This document shows, piece after piece, positions 27,279 to 36,632 of a stretch of DNA of 64,000 bases. The position numbers and the translations under genes were made by a program. The stretch's first letter is position 1. Each line of letters starts with the position of its first letter. This DNA comes from CAYUQT01 sp964596165 (lineage in GTDB: Bacteria > Planctomycetota > Phycisphaerae > UBA1845 > JAFGLZ01), in contig CAZQTW010000021.1 of NCBI GenBank assembly GCA_964596165.1, forward strand, positions 19,674 through 83,673, read 5' to 3'. The notes beneath the pieces are model-generated. The model searched no databases, was not told the origin of the DNA, and saw only the letters and a list, made by a program, of their open reading frames with translations.

Positions 27279-27296
27279 GAACCAATTTCGCCAAAG

Positions 27297-29255
27297 TCAG
27301 TCGGCGCCGACCCGCCGCTGCTCCACAAGATCCGGCCCGACGGCGTAGAAGAGGCTGCCGCGCGAGTCGGATACGAGGTATCTCACCGATGGGCCTTGGG
27401 AGTCAATCCGGCTCCACTTGCCGTCGCTCAGGCGAAGCCCCCACACGCCGGCCGCGCCACTGGCCGCCACCACATCATCCCTCGACGCACACAGCAGGTT
27501 GAACCCCTTCTCCGGTAACGACCAACGGCTGACGACCTTGCGGTCTTGGGGGCCTATGAGCACGAGTTCGCCGTCAGCCAGGGCGTAGACCTTGCCCTTG
27601 CCGTCCGACAAGACATGCCGGACGTCCTTGAACATCGCATCGCCGTCCTGTTGATCCGTCTTGACGTTCCAAAAGACCAGTTGACCTCCTTTGGCCACGG
27701 CGATGTGATCCGGATCGGCCGCCGCCAAACCACTGACGGCATTCCCGCCGAGTCGTCGGCCGGCCTTCTCGCCGGTGGCCAGATCGATCCACCCCAGCCC
27801 GTGCCCGGCGATCCCGTATCCGCACGGACCGGCCACCCACACGCGCCCCTTGGGCCATTCGCACATGTACATCGGCCGATAGATGTCGTTATCGAACTGA
27901 CCGACCCATTTCGGATTGGCATTCGGCGCCGGTTCAGGAACGAACGGTTTTCGCGGGTCGAAGCGATATACCATTCCACGAATGTACGAGGCAATCAGCA
28001 GTTCGTCGCCCGCCGTCAGCCAACTGTAGATCTCGCCGGTGGTCCGTGGATCGAGGTAGCCAAGGTCTGCGACTCTCCCGGTTTGTGGGTCAACCTGGGT
28101 CACGTGCAACCACTGGTAGGCCTCGATGTAGATCTTCTCGTCCGGCCCGATCCCGACGGAGAAGATCGCGTGCGGCGTGGGTTCCACGGGAAGCTTGACC
28201 TGACAGGTCGTGGCATTTGCATCAAGCGATGAGCGGACGACCAGCGTGAAGTCCTTCCGAAGTGAATGGAGGAGTTCTGGTGGCACGTCCTCAGGAGCCC
28301 ACTTGGCCACCTCGGCATGGGTCAGCGGCCTCAGCGTGTCGTCGGTGGGACCCAGAACCAGCCATCCGTCGCGCCCGGCCTGAGTCATCCACAGACGCCC
28401 CCTGCAATCGGCAAAGGCCACACTCAACTTGCCGGTCCCATCCGGCGGCTCCAGATTTCGAATGATGTGGCCGTCCGTCCGGTCCAGCAACAGATGCAGT
28501 TCCGAGATGGCCAACCTCAGGCAGATTCGACGCCCGAACGGCGTGAGGACATACGCGAAGTTGTCCGCCGTGTAGGGCTCCGGCAGGAGGTGTTCGGCTT
28601 TCCGCGTCTTCGGGTCGAATCGATACAACCTGGCGGGCGTGCCCATCGCGACGAGGAGTTGATCGTTTCCCAACCAGGCGAGGTCACAGACATAGTCGCC
28701 CGGACCCGGCCGGCCCAGCTTGGTGAACGCGTTGGCGACCGGGTCGTAAACCCAAAGCAGGTTGTCATTGTAGATCTCGCCGCCGTAGATCTTGCCGTCA
28801 CCGCCGGTGCAGAGTGCTCGAATGAAGAGTTTCGACGGCGAGGTCCCCACACGCTCAACGTCATCCTTGGCCGGATCGTATCGGAACAAGATGTTGCCCC
28901 GTCCGCCGAAGTAGATCCGTCCGGCCTTGTCCTGGGTCATCGCCCAGATTTCATTGGCTTCAGGGCATTTCCAGCTTCTTGCACGGCCGGTGCGAGGATC
29001 GTAGCGGACGAATTGGGAGATGTTCTGAGCACCGCTGGTCGGGTAGAAGACCCGGTGTCCGTCGGCATCCGGAAACCACTTGGAGGCAATTGGCACGGCC
29101 ACCTTAAGCGGACCGGAGACGACGCGTCGTTCGAACTTCGGCCTGTCCTCGCCTGCCGACGAGGGCTGCGCGGACCGGAACACGATCTCTACAGCGCATA
29201 GGACCAGCAGACGCAAAACCTTCCAACCAGCCTGTTTCTTGACGGGATCAGGCAT
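27297..29255 (-). CDS. Secreted beta-propeller protein of unknown function
   Basis: 652 residues from ATG 29255 (GGGAG upstream). A basic start and hydrophobic segment (VLRLLVLCAVEIVF, residues 13-26) followed by SSAGED suggest export. The rest is repeated blade-like units of 45-60 residues with patterns such as GRIYFGGRGNILFRYDPAKDDV, GKIYGGEIYNDNLLWVYDP, LYRFDPKTRKAEHL, YRFDPRKPF and VYALADGELVLIG, typical of NHL/PQQ-like or SMP-30-like propellers. No catalytic motif is evident. It is divergent from the Tat-exported oxidoreductase gene over a 244-base gap, so the two may share regulation. Possible role in polysaccharide sensing or binding; unproven. Confidence 0.75.
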   Translation of the reverse strand: MPDPVKKQAGWKVLRLLVLCAVEIVFRSAQPSSAGEDRPKFERRVVSGPLKVAVPIASKWFPDADGHRVFYPTSGAQNISQFVRYDPRTGRARSWKCPEANEIWAMTQDKAGRIYFGGRGNILFRYDPAKDDVERVGTSPSKLFIRALCTGGDGKIYGGEIYNDNLLWVYDPVANAFTKLGRPGPGDYVCDLAWLGNDQLLVAMGTPARLYRFDPKTRKAEHLLPEPYTADNFAYVLTPFGRRICLRLAISELHLLLDRTDGHIIRNLEPPDGTGKLSVAFADCRGRLWMTQAGRDGWLVLGPTDDTLRPLTHAEVAKWAPEDVPPELLHSLRKDFTLVVRSSLDANATTCQVKLPVEPTPHAIFSVGIGPDEKIYIEAYQWLHVTQVDPQTGRVADLGYLDPRTTGEIYSWLTAGDELLIASYIRGMVYRFDPRKPFVPEPAPNANPKWVGQFDNDIYRPMYMCEWPKGRVWVAGPCGYGIAGHGLGWIDLATGEKAGRRLGGNAVSGLAAADPDHIAVAKGGQLVFWNVKTDQQDGDAMFKDVRHVLSDGKGKVYALADGELVLIGPQDRKVVSRWSLPEKGFNLLCASRDDVVAASGAAGVWGLRLSDGKWSRIDSQGPSVRYLVSDSRGSLFYAVGPDLVEQRRVGAD

Positions 29256-29499
29256 GGAGTGGCACTCCCGAAGTCGCGTCCGAAAGGGAGAGGATTCTCC
29301 GACTTGCGAGCCGCAACACACGGCGATAGCGTATCGTAAGCCGCACGTTGCGGAAAGGGAATCTCGCGAATCGGCCGGCAAGGCAGAATGGCATCGCAGA
29401 GGCGTGAGATATTTCCCCGTCCTCATTTTGAAGTGTGTCTTCGGCCCGGCATAGACAACACACGCGGGGCTGCGATCGAAAAGGAAGGAGAAATCAGGC

Positions 29500-30930
29500 A
29501 TGGCGAGTTCGCAACAGATGTCGCGTCGAGGCTTCCTGGGTTGTGCGGCAACGGCGGGAGCAGCGGGGATAGCCGCGCCCTACGTCATCACCTCCGGAGC
29601 GCTCGGAGCCCAAGGACAGCCCGGGGCGAACGAACGGCTCAGTCTGGGTTTCATTGGCGTGAACGGGCAGGGCTGTTACTCGCTCAATGAGTGCCTCAAG
29701 CAGCCGGACGTGGTTGTGTCGGCCATCTGCGACGTGGACCCCAAACGACGCAACGGGGCCATTGCGCGATGCAAGGCGGCCTCCGCGACGACGTTGCCGG
29801 GCAACGCCAAGCCGACCGACCATCCGGCCAAGCCGTACACCGACTTTCGCGAGGTGCTGGCTCGGAAGGACATCGACGCGGTTGTTATGGCCCCGCCGCC
29901 GCACTGGCACGCCTTGATGGGCATCATGGCCGCCGAAGCCGGCAAGGACTTCTACCTTGAGAAACCCATGACGCTGTACCCCGCCGAGACGCGGGCACTG
30001 GTCAATGCCGTGAAGAAACACGGCCGCATCACACAGATCGGCACGCAGATCCACGCGACCGACAACTACCGCCGCGTGGTTGAGTACGTCCGGTCGGGCA
30101 AGCTCGGCAAGATCTGCACCGTCCGCACGTTCAACATCCAGAACCAGGGACCCGGAGGCATCGGCCACGCCAAGGAAGAGGACTGCAAGGTGCCGGAGGG
30201 GCTCGACTGGGAGATGTGGTGTGGGCCGGCCCCGCTCCGAACGTTCAATCCGATTCTGTTCACGGGATCCTTCCACCACTGTTCGTGGATGGCCTACAGC
30301 GGCGGCTGGACGCCGGGAATGGCGCCGCACATCGTGGATCTGCCGGTCTGGGCGCTCGAGCTCGGCTGTCCGACGAGCGTCAGTGCAACCGGCGGCCGCT
30401 ACGTGATCAAGGACGACGGCGACGCCTACGACAACCATGAGGTGCTTTGGACCTATCCGGGAATGACCATGACCTGGATGAGTTCCTTGGTGAACAGCTA
30501 CGGGTTTGACTTCAACGGCAAGGGTGGCCGCTCCCGGCGGATCGGCATCTACTTCCACGGCGTCAATGGAACGCTGTACGCCGATTACGGAATGCACAAG
30601 GTTGTTCCCGACGCCGCGCCCGACGATCCCTTGTGGAAGACGGTCAAGGACCGTGTTGACACCGAACCGCCGCCGCAGTCCATACCCAAGTCCAAGGGCC
30701 ATCACCGCGAGTGGCTCGACGGAATCCGCAACCGCGAGCAACCGCTTTGCAACGTCATCTACCACGCCAATATCGACATCGCGCTCACGACGTCGTTGTT
30801 GGCAATGAAGCTCGGTCGGACGATCAATCTCGATCCGCAGACGATGAAAATCGTCGGCGATCCGGAGGCCGAGAAGGCGTCGGTCCCGGTCTACCGGGAT
30901 CCGTGGAAATTCCCGGAGCAGTACCTGTAG
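29500..30930 (+). CDS. Gfo/Idh/MocA-family oxidoreductase with Tat signal peptide
   Basis: 476 residues after AAAGGAAGGAG. The twin-arginine signal SRRGFLGCAATAGAAGIAA (8-26) predicts folded export to the periplasm, as is common for this family in Planctomycetota. The mature protein starts with the dinucleotide fold (LGFIGVNGQGCY, 49-60; acidic end ICDVDPKRR) and carries the family's EKP motif at 154-156, whose Lys is catalytic. The C-terminal domain is beta-rich with GGWTPGMAPHIVDLPVWAL, positioning the conserved Asp and His. Substrates in this family are sugars, inositols or uronates; an exported member with tightly bound NAD(P) is plausible. Specificity unknown. Confidence 0.9.
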   Translation: MASSQQMSRRGFLGCAATAGAAGIAAPYVITSGALGAQGQPGANERLSLGFIGVNGQGCYSLNECLKQPDVVVSAICDVDPKRRNGAIARCKAASATTLPGNAKPTDHPAKPYTDFREVLARKDIDAVVMAPPPHWHALMGIMAAEAGKDFYLEKPMTLYPAETRALVNAVKKHGRITQIGTQIHATDNYRRVVEYVRSGKLGKICTVRTFNIQNQGPGGIGHAKEEDCKVPEGLDWEMWCGPAPLRTFNPILFTGSFHHCSWMAYSGGWTPGMAPHIVDLPVWALELGCPTSVSATGGRYVIKDDGDAYDNHEVLWTYPGMTMTWMSSLVNSYGFDFNGKGGRSRRIGIYFHGVNGTLYADYGMHKVVPDAAPDDPLWKTVKDRVDTEPPPQSIPKSKGHHREWLDGIRNREQPLCNVIYHANIDIALTTSLLAMKLGRTINLDPQTMKIVGDPEAEKASVPVYRDPWKFPEQYL

Positions 30931-30960
30931 CCCGCGGTCCCCACTGCTCCGATGGGACGA

Positions 30961-30997
30961 CGAACGGGCGGTCCGCGGTCGACGGACCGCCCGTTCG
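30961..30997. terminator. Perfect 15-pair GC-rich hairpin after the oxidoreductase gene
   Basis: CGAACGGGCGGTCCG (30961-30975) and CGGACCGCCCGTTCG (30983-30997) are exact complements around CGGTCGA. It lies 31 bases after one stop and 34 before the next start. No T-run follows, so it may act as a weak terminator, a stabiliser of the upstream mRNA end, or a protein-binding palindrome. Confidence 0.55.
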
Positions 30998-31030
30998 AGT
31001 GTCGCGGCTCGATATGCCGAGTGAGGAACC

Positions 31031-32167
31031 ATGCGCAAGGTGGTCATCATTGCAGTGGTTGTGGCAGGCGGCATGATCGGGTGGTTGTACTGGAATCAGA
31101 GGCGCCCAACTCCACTGATCGTTTCCGGATTCATCGAAGCCGATCAGATACGCGTCGGGTCGCGTGTCGGCGGGCGCGTGGCGGAAGTCCTGGTAGCCGA
31201 AGGCCAGCCCGTCAAGGCGGGCGCCCCCCTTTTTCGCCTCGATCCCTTCGACTGGAGAGAAATGCTTCTGGAGGCCGAGTCGCAGCTTGCCACTGCCCGA
31301 GCGGAACACGAGCGACTCAAGGCGGGATTCCGACCCGAGGAAATCGAGCAGGCGCGCGCCAAACGTGATCGTGCCGCTGCCGTTCTGGCCAAGCTCGAGG
31401 CCGGTCCTCGGCCCCGCGAGATAGAAATCGCCCGCGAGAAACTGAAGACGGCCCAGGCCAACTTCGAACTGGCCCAATCCGAACACAAACGCATCATGAA
31501 GTTGCATCAGCAATCTCAGGCCGCGCAGATGGAGGTAGACAGGGCGATACAGGCGCTCAAGGCCGCCCAGGCCGGATGGGAATCCGCCAAGCAGGAACTG
31601 GCGCTGATGGAGGAAGGGACTCGCAAGGAGGACATCGCCGAGGCTAAGGCACTGTTGGCCGATGCCGAGGGTGGCTTGGCGCTGGTCCAACGCGGGTATC
31701 GCGCCGAGGACATTGCCAAGGCAGCGGCCCAAGTGACGGCCGCTCAGGCCCGCGTGGCCGCTATCAAGGTGCGCATGCAGGAACTCACCGTCGCCGCACC
31801 CTGCGACTGCATCGTCGAGTCGATCGATCTTCGGCCGGGCGACCTGGTGGGACAGGGCGCTCCGTCGGCTTCCGTGCTGGACTTGTCGAGGATGTGGGTT
31901 CGCGCATACGTACCCGAATCGAGGCTGGGCGACGTCACGCTCGGCCAACGTGTACCGGTGCAAGTCGTTGGATTCCCGGGCCGGCGGTTCGGAGCCCACG
32001 TCACGTTTATCGCCCAGGAGGCCGAATTCACGCCGCGAAACGTCCAGACCCCTGAGGAACGGAGCAAACAGGTCTTCCGCATCAAAGTCACGCTGGACGA
32101 AGGAAAAGACTGCCTCCGCGTGGGCATGACGGCCGATGTGCTGTTGAACGAGGCGACGGGACCATGA
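31031..32167 (+). CDS. HlyD/YbhG-like membrane fusion protein
   Basis: 378 residues with a single N-terminal membrane anchor (VVIIAVVVAGGMIGWLYW, 4-21). It continues with the lipoyl-type half RVGGRVAEVLVAEGQPVKAGAPLF, a long Ala/Glu/Lys/Gln-rich coiled-coil hairpin (about residues 75-230, with repeats such as ARAEHERLKAGF and EEIEQARAKRDRAAAVL), the second lipoyl half and a beta-barrel (RVPVQVVGFPGRRFGAHVTF). It acts as periplasmic adaptor linking the ABC exporter encoded immediately downstream to an outer-membrane channel, as in YbhG-YbhFSR. No outer-membrane factor is encoded here. Confidence 0.9.
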   Translation: MRKVVIIAVVVAGGMIGWLYWNQRRPTPLIVSGFIEADQIRVGSRVGGRVAEVLVAEGQPVKAGAPLFRLDPFDWREMLLEAESQLATARAEHERLKAGFRPEEIEQARAKRDRAAAVLAKLEAGPRPREIEIAREKLKTAQANFELAQSEHKRIMKLHQQSQAAQMEVDRAIQALKAAQAGWESAKQELALMEEGTRKEDIAEAKALLADAEGGLALVQRGYRAEDIAKAAAQVTAAQARVAAIKVRMQELTVAAPCDCIVESIDLRPGDLVGQGAPSASVLDLSRMWVRAYVPESRLGDVTLGQRVPVQVVGFPGRRFGAHVTFIAQEAEFTPRNVQTPEERSKQVFRIKVTLDEGKDCLRVGMTADVLLNEATGP

Positions 32168-32234
32168 ATTGTCTTCTCTGTCGTGCATTTCTCCGCCATC
32201 GCCACGTCGTCCGCAGCCAAGGGGTAGTCCGTCG

Positions 32235-33185
32235 ATGAGCGACGCGGTCATCCAAACCGATCGACTGACACGACGATTTGGCCACGTGGTCGCCTTGCGG
32301 GAGGTGTCGATCGAGGTACGACGAGCCGGCATCTTCGGCTTGCTCGGCCCGAACGGGTCCGGCAAATCGACGCTTATTCGCATCCTATGCGGCGTGCTTC
32401 GGCCGAGCGAAGGGAACGGAACCGTACTCGGCGTGGACATCCGACGGGACCCCGAGGCCATTAAGCGTCGAATCGGTTACATGTCACAGCGGTTCAGCCT
32501 CTATTCCGATCTGACCGTGATCGAGAACCTTCAATTCTATGCCCGGATCTACGGTTTGACGCCCTCACGCCAACGGGAGCGTCGACAGGCCGTGATGGAC
32601 CTGACGGGCATCGGTGAATATGCCGATCGCCTGGCGAGTCAACTGTCGGGTGGCTGGAAACAGCGATTGGCCTTGGCGTGCGCGCTGATTCATGAACCGG
32701 AAATCCTTTTCCTTGACGAGCCCACGGCGGGCATCGATCCGGTTGCGCGTCGCGAGCTGTGGGACCTTCTTTTCGAGCTGGCCCACGGCGGTGTGACCAT
32801 GTTTGTCACCACACATTACATGGACGAGGCCGAACGGTGCACCCACGTGGGATACCTCTACCTCTCGCGTCTGATTGCCGTCGGCCGACCGGAATCGCTG
32901 AAGGCGATGCCTGGGGTAACGCCGATCGGCACCCATCGATTCGAGCTGCTGTGTGCCAATCCGACTGCAGCGCTGGCGAAGGCCCGAAAGATCGGCGCCG
33001 TCCGCGACGCGACGATGTTCGGCGATACCTTGCACGTGCTCGTATCGGACGAGATAACGGCGGAGCGCCTGGTCGCCGAGTTGGCACCGAACGATCCGTC
33101 GGCATCCGCTCGACCGATCGCGCCCAGCCTGGAAGACGTCTTCGTGATCCTGAGTCGCGCCCAAGCGATGGGGGAGGCATCATGA
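32235..33185 (+). CDS. ABC transporter ATP-binding protein (YbhF-like exporter)
   Basis: 316 residues from ATG 32235; an earlier ATG region is unlike protein. Walker A GPNGSGKST (38-46), Q-loop YMSQRF (82-87), signature LSGGWKQRLALA (137-148), Walker B ILFLDEP (157-163) and the switch His in FVTTHYMDEAE are all present. A C-terminal extension of about 90 residues is typical of ABC-2 exporter ATPases. It overlaps the permease gene by ATGA, so subunits are made together. Single nucleotide-binding domain, unlike E. coli YbhF, which has two. Substrate (drug, lipid or polysaccharide) unknown. Confidence 0.93.
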   Translation: MSDAVIQTDRLTRRFGHVVALREVSIEVRRAGIFGLLGPNGSGKSTLIRILCGVLRPSEGNGTVLGVDIRRDPEAIKRRIGYMSQRFSLYSDLTVIENLQFYARIYGLTPSRQRERRQAVMDLTGIGEYADRLASQLSGGWKQRLALACALIHEPEILFLDEPTAGIDPVARRELWDLLFELAHGGVTMFVTTHYMDEAERCTHVGYLYLSRLIAVGRPESLKAMPGVTPIGTHRFELLCANPTAALAKARKIGAVRDATMFGDTLHVLVSDEITAERLVAELAPNDPSASARPIAPSLEDVFVILSRAQAMGEAS

Positions 33186-34327
33186 GCGGTTTCTGGGCCA
33201 TCCTGCTGAAGGAGTTCTCGCACATCCGGCGAGACCGCCTGACCCTCTTCTTCACATTCATGGTCCCCGCCCTTCAGTTGACCATCTTCGGCTACGCCAT
33301 CAACGTCACGATCGACAACATCCCGACGGCCGTGCTCGACCTGGATGGGCGGCAGGACAGTCGAAGGTTGATCGAGGCAATGTGCAATACGCGAACGTTC
33401 ATGGTGGTGGAACGCTGCCAGGATGCCGAATCGCTGCGGCGATCGCTCAATTCGGGCCGTGCCAAGGTGGGCGTGTTGATCCCCGCCTCGTACTCCGAAA
33501 AACTGATCCGGCGCGAGCAGGCACACGTCCAGGTCCTGATTGACGGCGGAGACTCGCAGGTCGCCAGCACTGCGCTGAACGCGGTCAACTTGCTAGCCAT
33601 GCACCTCTCCATGGGTCGAGCCCGGGCCATGGTCGAGGTTCAACAATCCGGACCGGCGCTGGACGAGCGCGGTCAGCTCTCGCTGCCCATCGAGATCCGC
33701 CCGCGACTACTCTACAACCCGGACCTTCAGAGCTCTCGCTTCTTCGTGCCGGGTTTGATCGCCATCATCCTGCAATTGGTGCTCCTGTTTTTGACCAGCT
33801 TCTCCATCGTACGCGAGCGAGAACAAGGCACGCTCGAGCAACTCTTCGTGACACCCGTCGGACGCGCGGGCCTTCTCTTCGGCAAACTGATTCCGTACAC
33901 CTTGATGGCATTCTGCGAATTGTTGATCGTCCTGGCGGTCATGGTGGCGATCTTCCGCGTTCCCATCCATGGCAGCCTCGGACTGCTGATCGGCCTGTCT
34001 ACGCTCTTCATCGTCATCGTCCTCGGACTGGGCCTGCTGATCTCGACGCTCGCCGCGACACAGCTTGAGGCCATCCAGCTTGCGTTCATCATCATGCTGC
34101 CGTCCGTGCTCCTGTCCGGATTCATGTTCCCCCGATCGGAAATGCCGCATGTGATCTACCTGATCAGTTGCGTATTGCCGGTAACATACTTCATCGAGAT
34201 TCTGCGAGGGGTGATCGTTCGGGGAGCCGACCTGATCGACCTGACGCCGCACATCCTCAGCCTGTCGGCCTGTGGCGTGGTCATCCTCATACTCAGCCTG
34301 ACGCGATTCAGAAAACAGATTGACTGA
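33182..34327 (+). CDS. ABC-2 type exporter permease (YbhR/YbhS-like)
   Basis: 381 residues starting at the ATGA overlap with the ATPase gene. The layout is that of ABC-2 permeases: cytoplasmic start KEFSHIRRDRLTL, a first helix (FFTFMVPALQLTIFGYAI), a large extracytoplasmic domain (about 45-170, including RRLIEAMCNTRTFMVVERC), then five helices from about 185 to the end, among them FFVPGLIAIILQLVLLFLTS and a final helix before a basic tail. Probably a homodimer, since only one permease is encoded. Forms an export pump with the preceding adaptor and ATPase. Confidence 0.9.
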   Translation: MSGFWAILLKEFSHIRRDRLTLFFTFMVPALQLTIFGYAINVTIDNIPTAVLDLDGRQDSRRLIEAMCNTRTFMVVERCQDAESLRRSLNSGRAKVGVLIPASYSEKLIRREQAHVQVLIDGGDSQVASTALNAVNLLAMHLSMGRARAMVEVQQSGPALDERGQLSLPIEIRPRLLYNPDLQSSRFFVPGLIAIILQLVLLFLTSFSIVREREQGTLEQLFVTPVGRAGLLFGKLIPYTLMAFCELLIVLAVMVAIFRVPIHGSLGLLIGLSTLFIVIVLGLGLLISTLAATQLEAIQLAFIIMLPSVLLSGFMFPRSEMPHVIYLISCVLPVTYFIEILRGVIVRGADLIDLTPHILSLSACGVVILILSLTRFRKQID

Positions 34328-34369
34328 TTCGCAGGGGGGTATTCGATCGGTCACGTTTCGGCTTCCCCG

Positions 34370-34397
34370 TTGCCATCGGGCCTGAAACGGGTATCAT
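34370..34397 (+). promoter_or_regulatory. Putative sigma-70 promoter with overlapping inverted repeat
   Basis: TTGCCA (34370-34375), 16 bases, TATCAT (34392-34397): each is one mismatch from consensus. The half-sites CCCGTT (34366-34371) and AACGGG (34386-34391) flank the spacer and could be an operator. Transcription would serve the sugar-phosphate isomerase-like gene at 34477. Confidence 0.5.
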
Positions 34398-34476
34398 CCC
34401 TGATCGTACCGAAGTGTGACCTTTGGCCGCTGGTCGCGGAATTCCGAGGAATGTGGGTAGCATAGGAGCAAGACAC

Positions 34477-35283
34477 ATGAAGGTAGGCGTCACCGGACTC
34501 GTTCTGCCGGCCGATTGGAAGTTTGAAGACCTGCTCGAGAAGATCAAGGCCGCCGGCTATGAATCCCTTGAAATCGCCATTCGCGACGAAGGTCAGATCA
34601 CGTTGCGGACCCAGCCTGAGGAACTGAAGGCGATGGCCCGCCGAGCGGCCGACGTCGGCATCACACTCGAGTCGGCTTGTCCGGCGTTCAGCAAGGATCC
34701 TCGCGACCTGATGACCGACGATGCAACCGTTCGGGCAAAGTCCATCGACACCTGGAAGCGAACGATCGACATGCTTCAGACGATGGGCATCGACACCGTC
34801 CTCGTGGTGCTCGGCGGTCTGCCGCCGGAGCTATACTACCATCACGCCTACGCCAACGCCCTGCAAGGCATGCAGCAACTGGCCCCGTTCGCGGAGAAGG
34901 CGGGCGTCAATCTGGCCATCGAATACGTCTGGAACAAGTTCCTGCTGTCGCCCATGGAGTGCGCCCGCTTCTGTGCCGAAGTCGGCAGCCCGCGCGTCGG
35001 GTTCTACTTCGATCCCGGCAACATGAAGATCTTCGGTTGGCCGCACCATTGGGTCCGCATCTGCGGCCACGTGCTCAAGATGGTTCACATGAAGGACTTC
35101 GCCTGGGACGACAAGGGCTATCGCTGGCCCGCGCTGCTCAGCGGGCAGGTCGATTTCGCACCGATCATGCGCGAGCTTCGGGCGATCGGCTACAACCGGT
35201 CGCTGATCTCGGAGGTGGGCACCGGCGTGGCCCCCCTGCCGGCGACGGCCGCCGCGATTCGAAAGATCATGGCGATGACTTAG
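34477..35283 (+). CDS. Sugar phosphate isomerase/epimerase-like TIM barrel (AP endonuclease 2 family)
   Basis: 268 residues from ATG 34477, preceded by AGGAG at good spacing. The metal-site residues of xylose-isomerase-like barrels are visible: E149 (LAIEYVW), D179 (FYFDPGN), H204 (VHMKDF) and E246 (ISEVGTG). The family includes IolE, hydroxypyruvate isomerase, ketose epimerases and many unassigned members. GLVLPADWKFEDLLEKIKAAGY at the N-terminus is typical. Cytoplasmic. It is convergent with the URO-D-like gene. It probably acts on a keto-sugar or inositol derivative; its exact reaction cannot be assigned. Confidence 0.83.
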   Translation: MKVGVTGLVLPADWKFEDLLEKIKAAGYESLEIAIRDEGQITLRTQPEELKAMARRAADVGITLESACPAFSKDPRDLMTDDATVRAKSIDTWKRTIDMLQTMGIDTVLVVLGGLPPELYYHHAYANALQGMQQLAPFAEKAGVNLAIEYVWNKFLLSPMECARFCAEVGSPRVGFYFDPGNMKIFGWPHHWVRICGHVLKMVHMKDFAWDDKGYRWPALLSGQVDFAPIMRELRAIGYNRSLISEVGTGVAPLPATAAAIRKIMAMT

Positions 35284-35423
35284 GCGATCGATGGGATCGA
35301 CCGCCGCAATTCAGAATTCAGAATCCGTGAATCGGAATGAGGGGACACTTCAGCCGATAACAGGCGGTACAGCATCATGCGAACTCGTTGCCCTGCAGGA
35401 TACCGCGGGATGTCAACCCGCTG

Positions 35424-36545
35424 CTAGTAAACACACTCTCTCGCCGCCTCGGCGTAGATCTTGAGGTTTTCGACGGGCGTCTCGAAGAAGTGGTCGGAAA
35501 CCGAAAGGATGTAGCCGCCGTCCTTGCCGAAGCCCTCGAAGAGCCGCCGGACCTCGGCGCGGATTTGCTCCTTGGTACCGTTGGTGAGGATATTGAACTG
35601 GTCCATTCCGCCGATCATCGCGACCTTGCCGCGGTAGGCCTCTCGCACCTTCGCCGGCTCGGTGATGTTGCCCCCCGTACCCGGCGGTGTCAGCGTCTCC
35701 GAGGCATCGGTCTCATTTTGGACGATCAGGTCGAGAATGTGCATCATGCCGCCGCACGTGTGATAGGTGGTCATGTGGCCAAGGGCATGCAACGCACGGT
35801 GGATCTGCCGATCGTAAGGCATACAGAATTCGCGGTGCATCGCGGGCGAGACGACCGTGTCGCTTCCCGCCCCACCGCCCGTCTCGATCAGGTCGAACTT
35901 CGCGCCTTTGAGGGACTCCTCGATGAACCGCAGCTTCTTCTCCAGAAGGATCTGAAGGAATCGGTGCAGCCAGCCGGGATCGTCAAACGCCTTCATGATC
36001 AGATCCTGGACATCCATGAGGCAACACGCGTGTTGCCAGCAACCGGCCTGGTCACCCCAGACAAAACCCCGAAGGATCCCCGCATCGCCAACGGCATCGT
36101 AGGCCTTCGCCACCTTCGTCTTGTCCAGCGTAGCCACTGGCATGTACTTGGCGATCAACTCGATGTCCTCGGGGCGTTTGATCATGTACTCGGTGACCCA
36201 GGTTGTCGTCGGATTTCCGCCCGTCTTGTAGGTGAGTTGGCCTTCGGGCGTGGTAATCGTGTGATGGAGCAGCTTGTTGAGCGGATTCGCGTCGATGACC
36301 TCGACTTTCTCAATCCACTGCGGCGTCTGGACAACGTACGTCTCGGCGTCGGGGATCCAGAACTGCCCCATGGCCTCGAAGTACTGGATCGCGGCGTCCA
36401 TACCCGTTGTCTTGAAGGCCGTCAATGCGTCGACGCCACCCATATAGGTATCCAGGTGATATTGTTGCCACTGGTGAATCGACACGGGCAAGCGGTCGGG
36501 TTTCTCGCGGTGCAAGGCCCGCATCATGCGTTCTTTCGAAGTCAT
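35424..36545 (-). CDS. Uroporphyrinogen decarboxylase-fold protein (URO-D/MtaA-like)
   Basis: 373 residues from ATG 36545 after AAGGAGGT, a near-perfect ribosome site. It starts MTSKERMMRALHREKPDRLP, the family pattern, and has YHTCGGMMHILD (about 261-272), the His/Cys region that in methyltransferase relatives binds zinc, plus GMDQFNILTNGT. True HemE conserves different N-terminal Arg residues, so heme synthesis is unlikely. These divergent members are abundant in Planctomycetota and are often near sugar-degradation or B12-dependent methyl-transfer genes. Substrate unknown; a corrinoid-linked methyl transfer or a decarboxylation is possible. Confidence 0.82.
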   Translation of the reverse strand: MTSKERMMRALHREKPDRLPVSIHQWQQYHLDTYMGGVDALTAFKTTGMDAAIQYFEAMGQFWIPDAETYVVQTPQWIEKVEVIDANPLNKLLHHTITTPEGQLTYKTGGNPTTTWVTEYMIKRPEDIELIAKYMPVATLDKTKVAKAYDAVGDAGILRGFVWGDQAGCWQHACCLMDVQDLIMKAFDDPGWLHRFLQILLEKKLRFIEESLKGAKFDLIETGGGAGSDTVVSPAMHREFCMPYDRQIHRALHALGHMTTYHTCGGMMHILDLIVQNETDASETLTPPGTGGNITEPAKVREAYRGKVAMIGGMDQFNILTNGTKEQIRAEVRRLFEGFGKDGGYILSVSDHFFETPVENLKIYAEAARECVY

Positions 36546-36632
36546 CTCAGGCGACCTCCTTGGCCACATGAATACCCTCAGGTCGACGACGCATCAAGGT
36601 TGATTGCTGCCGTGGCACCTCGGGCAAGAAGA

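Larger units (their letters stand above)
26900..27296 (-). other. Non-coding gap upstream of serS
   Basis: Nearly 400 bases without a convincing gene. It contains, in the direction of serS, a possible promoter (27250-27278), a terminator hairpin (27053-27098) and a 119-base inverted-repeat element (26925-27043) just before the serS ribosome site. A short open stretch (27175-27245, minus) encodes peptide-like WQFDVYQGFKNDDQ but has no start codon; it may be a gene remnant or chance. Confidence 0.5.
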
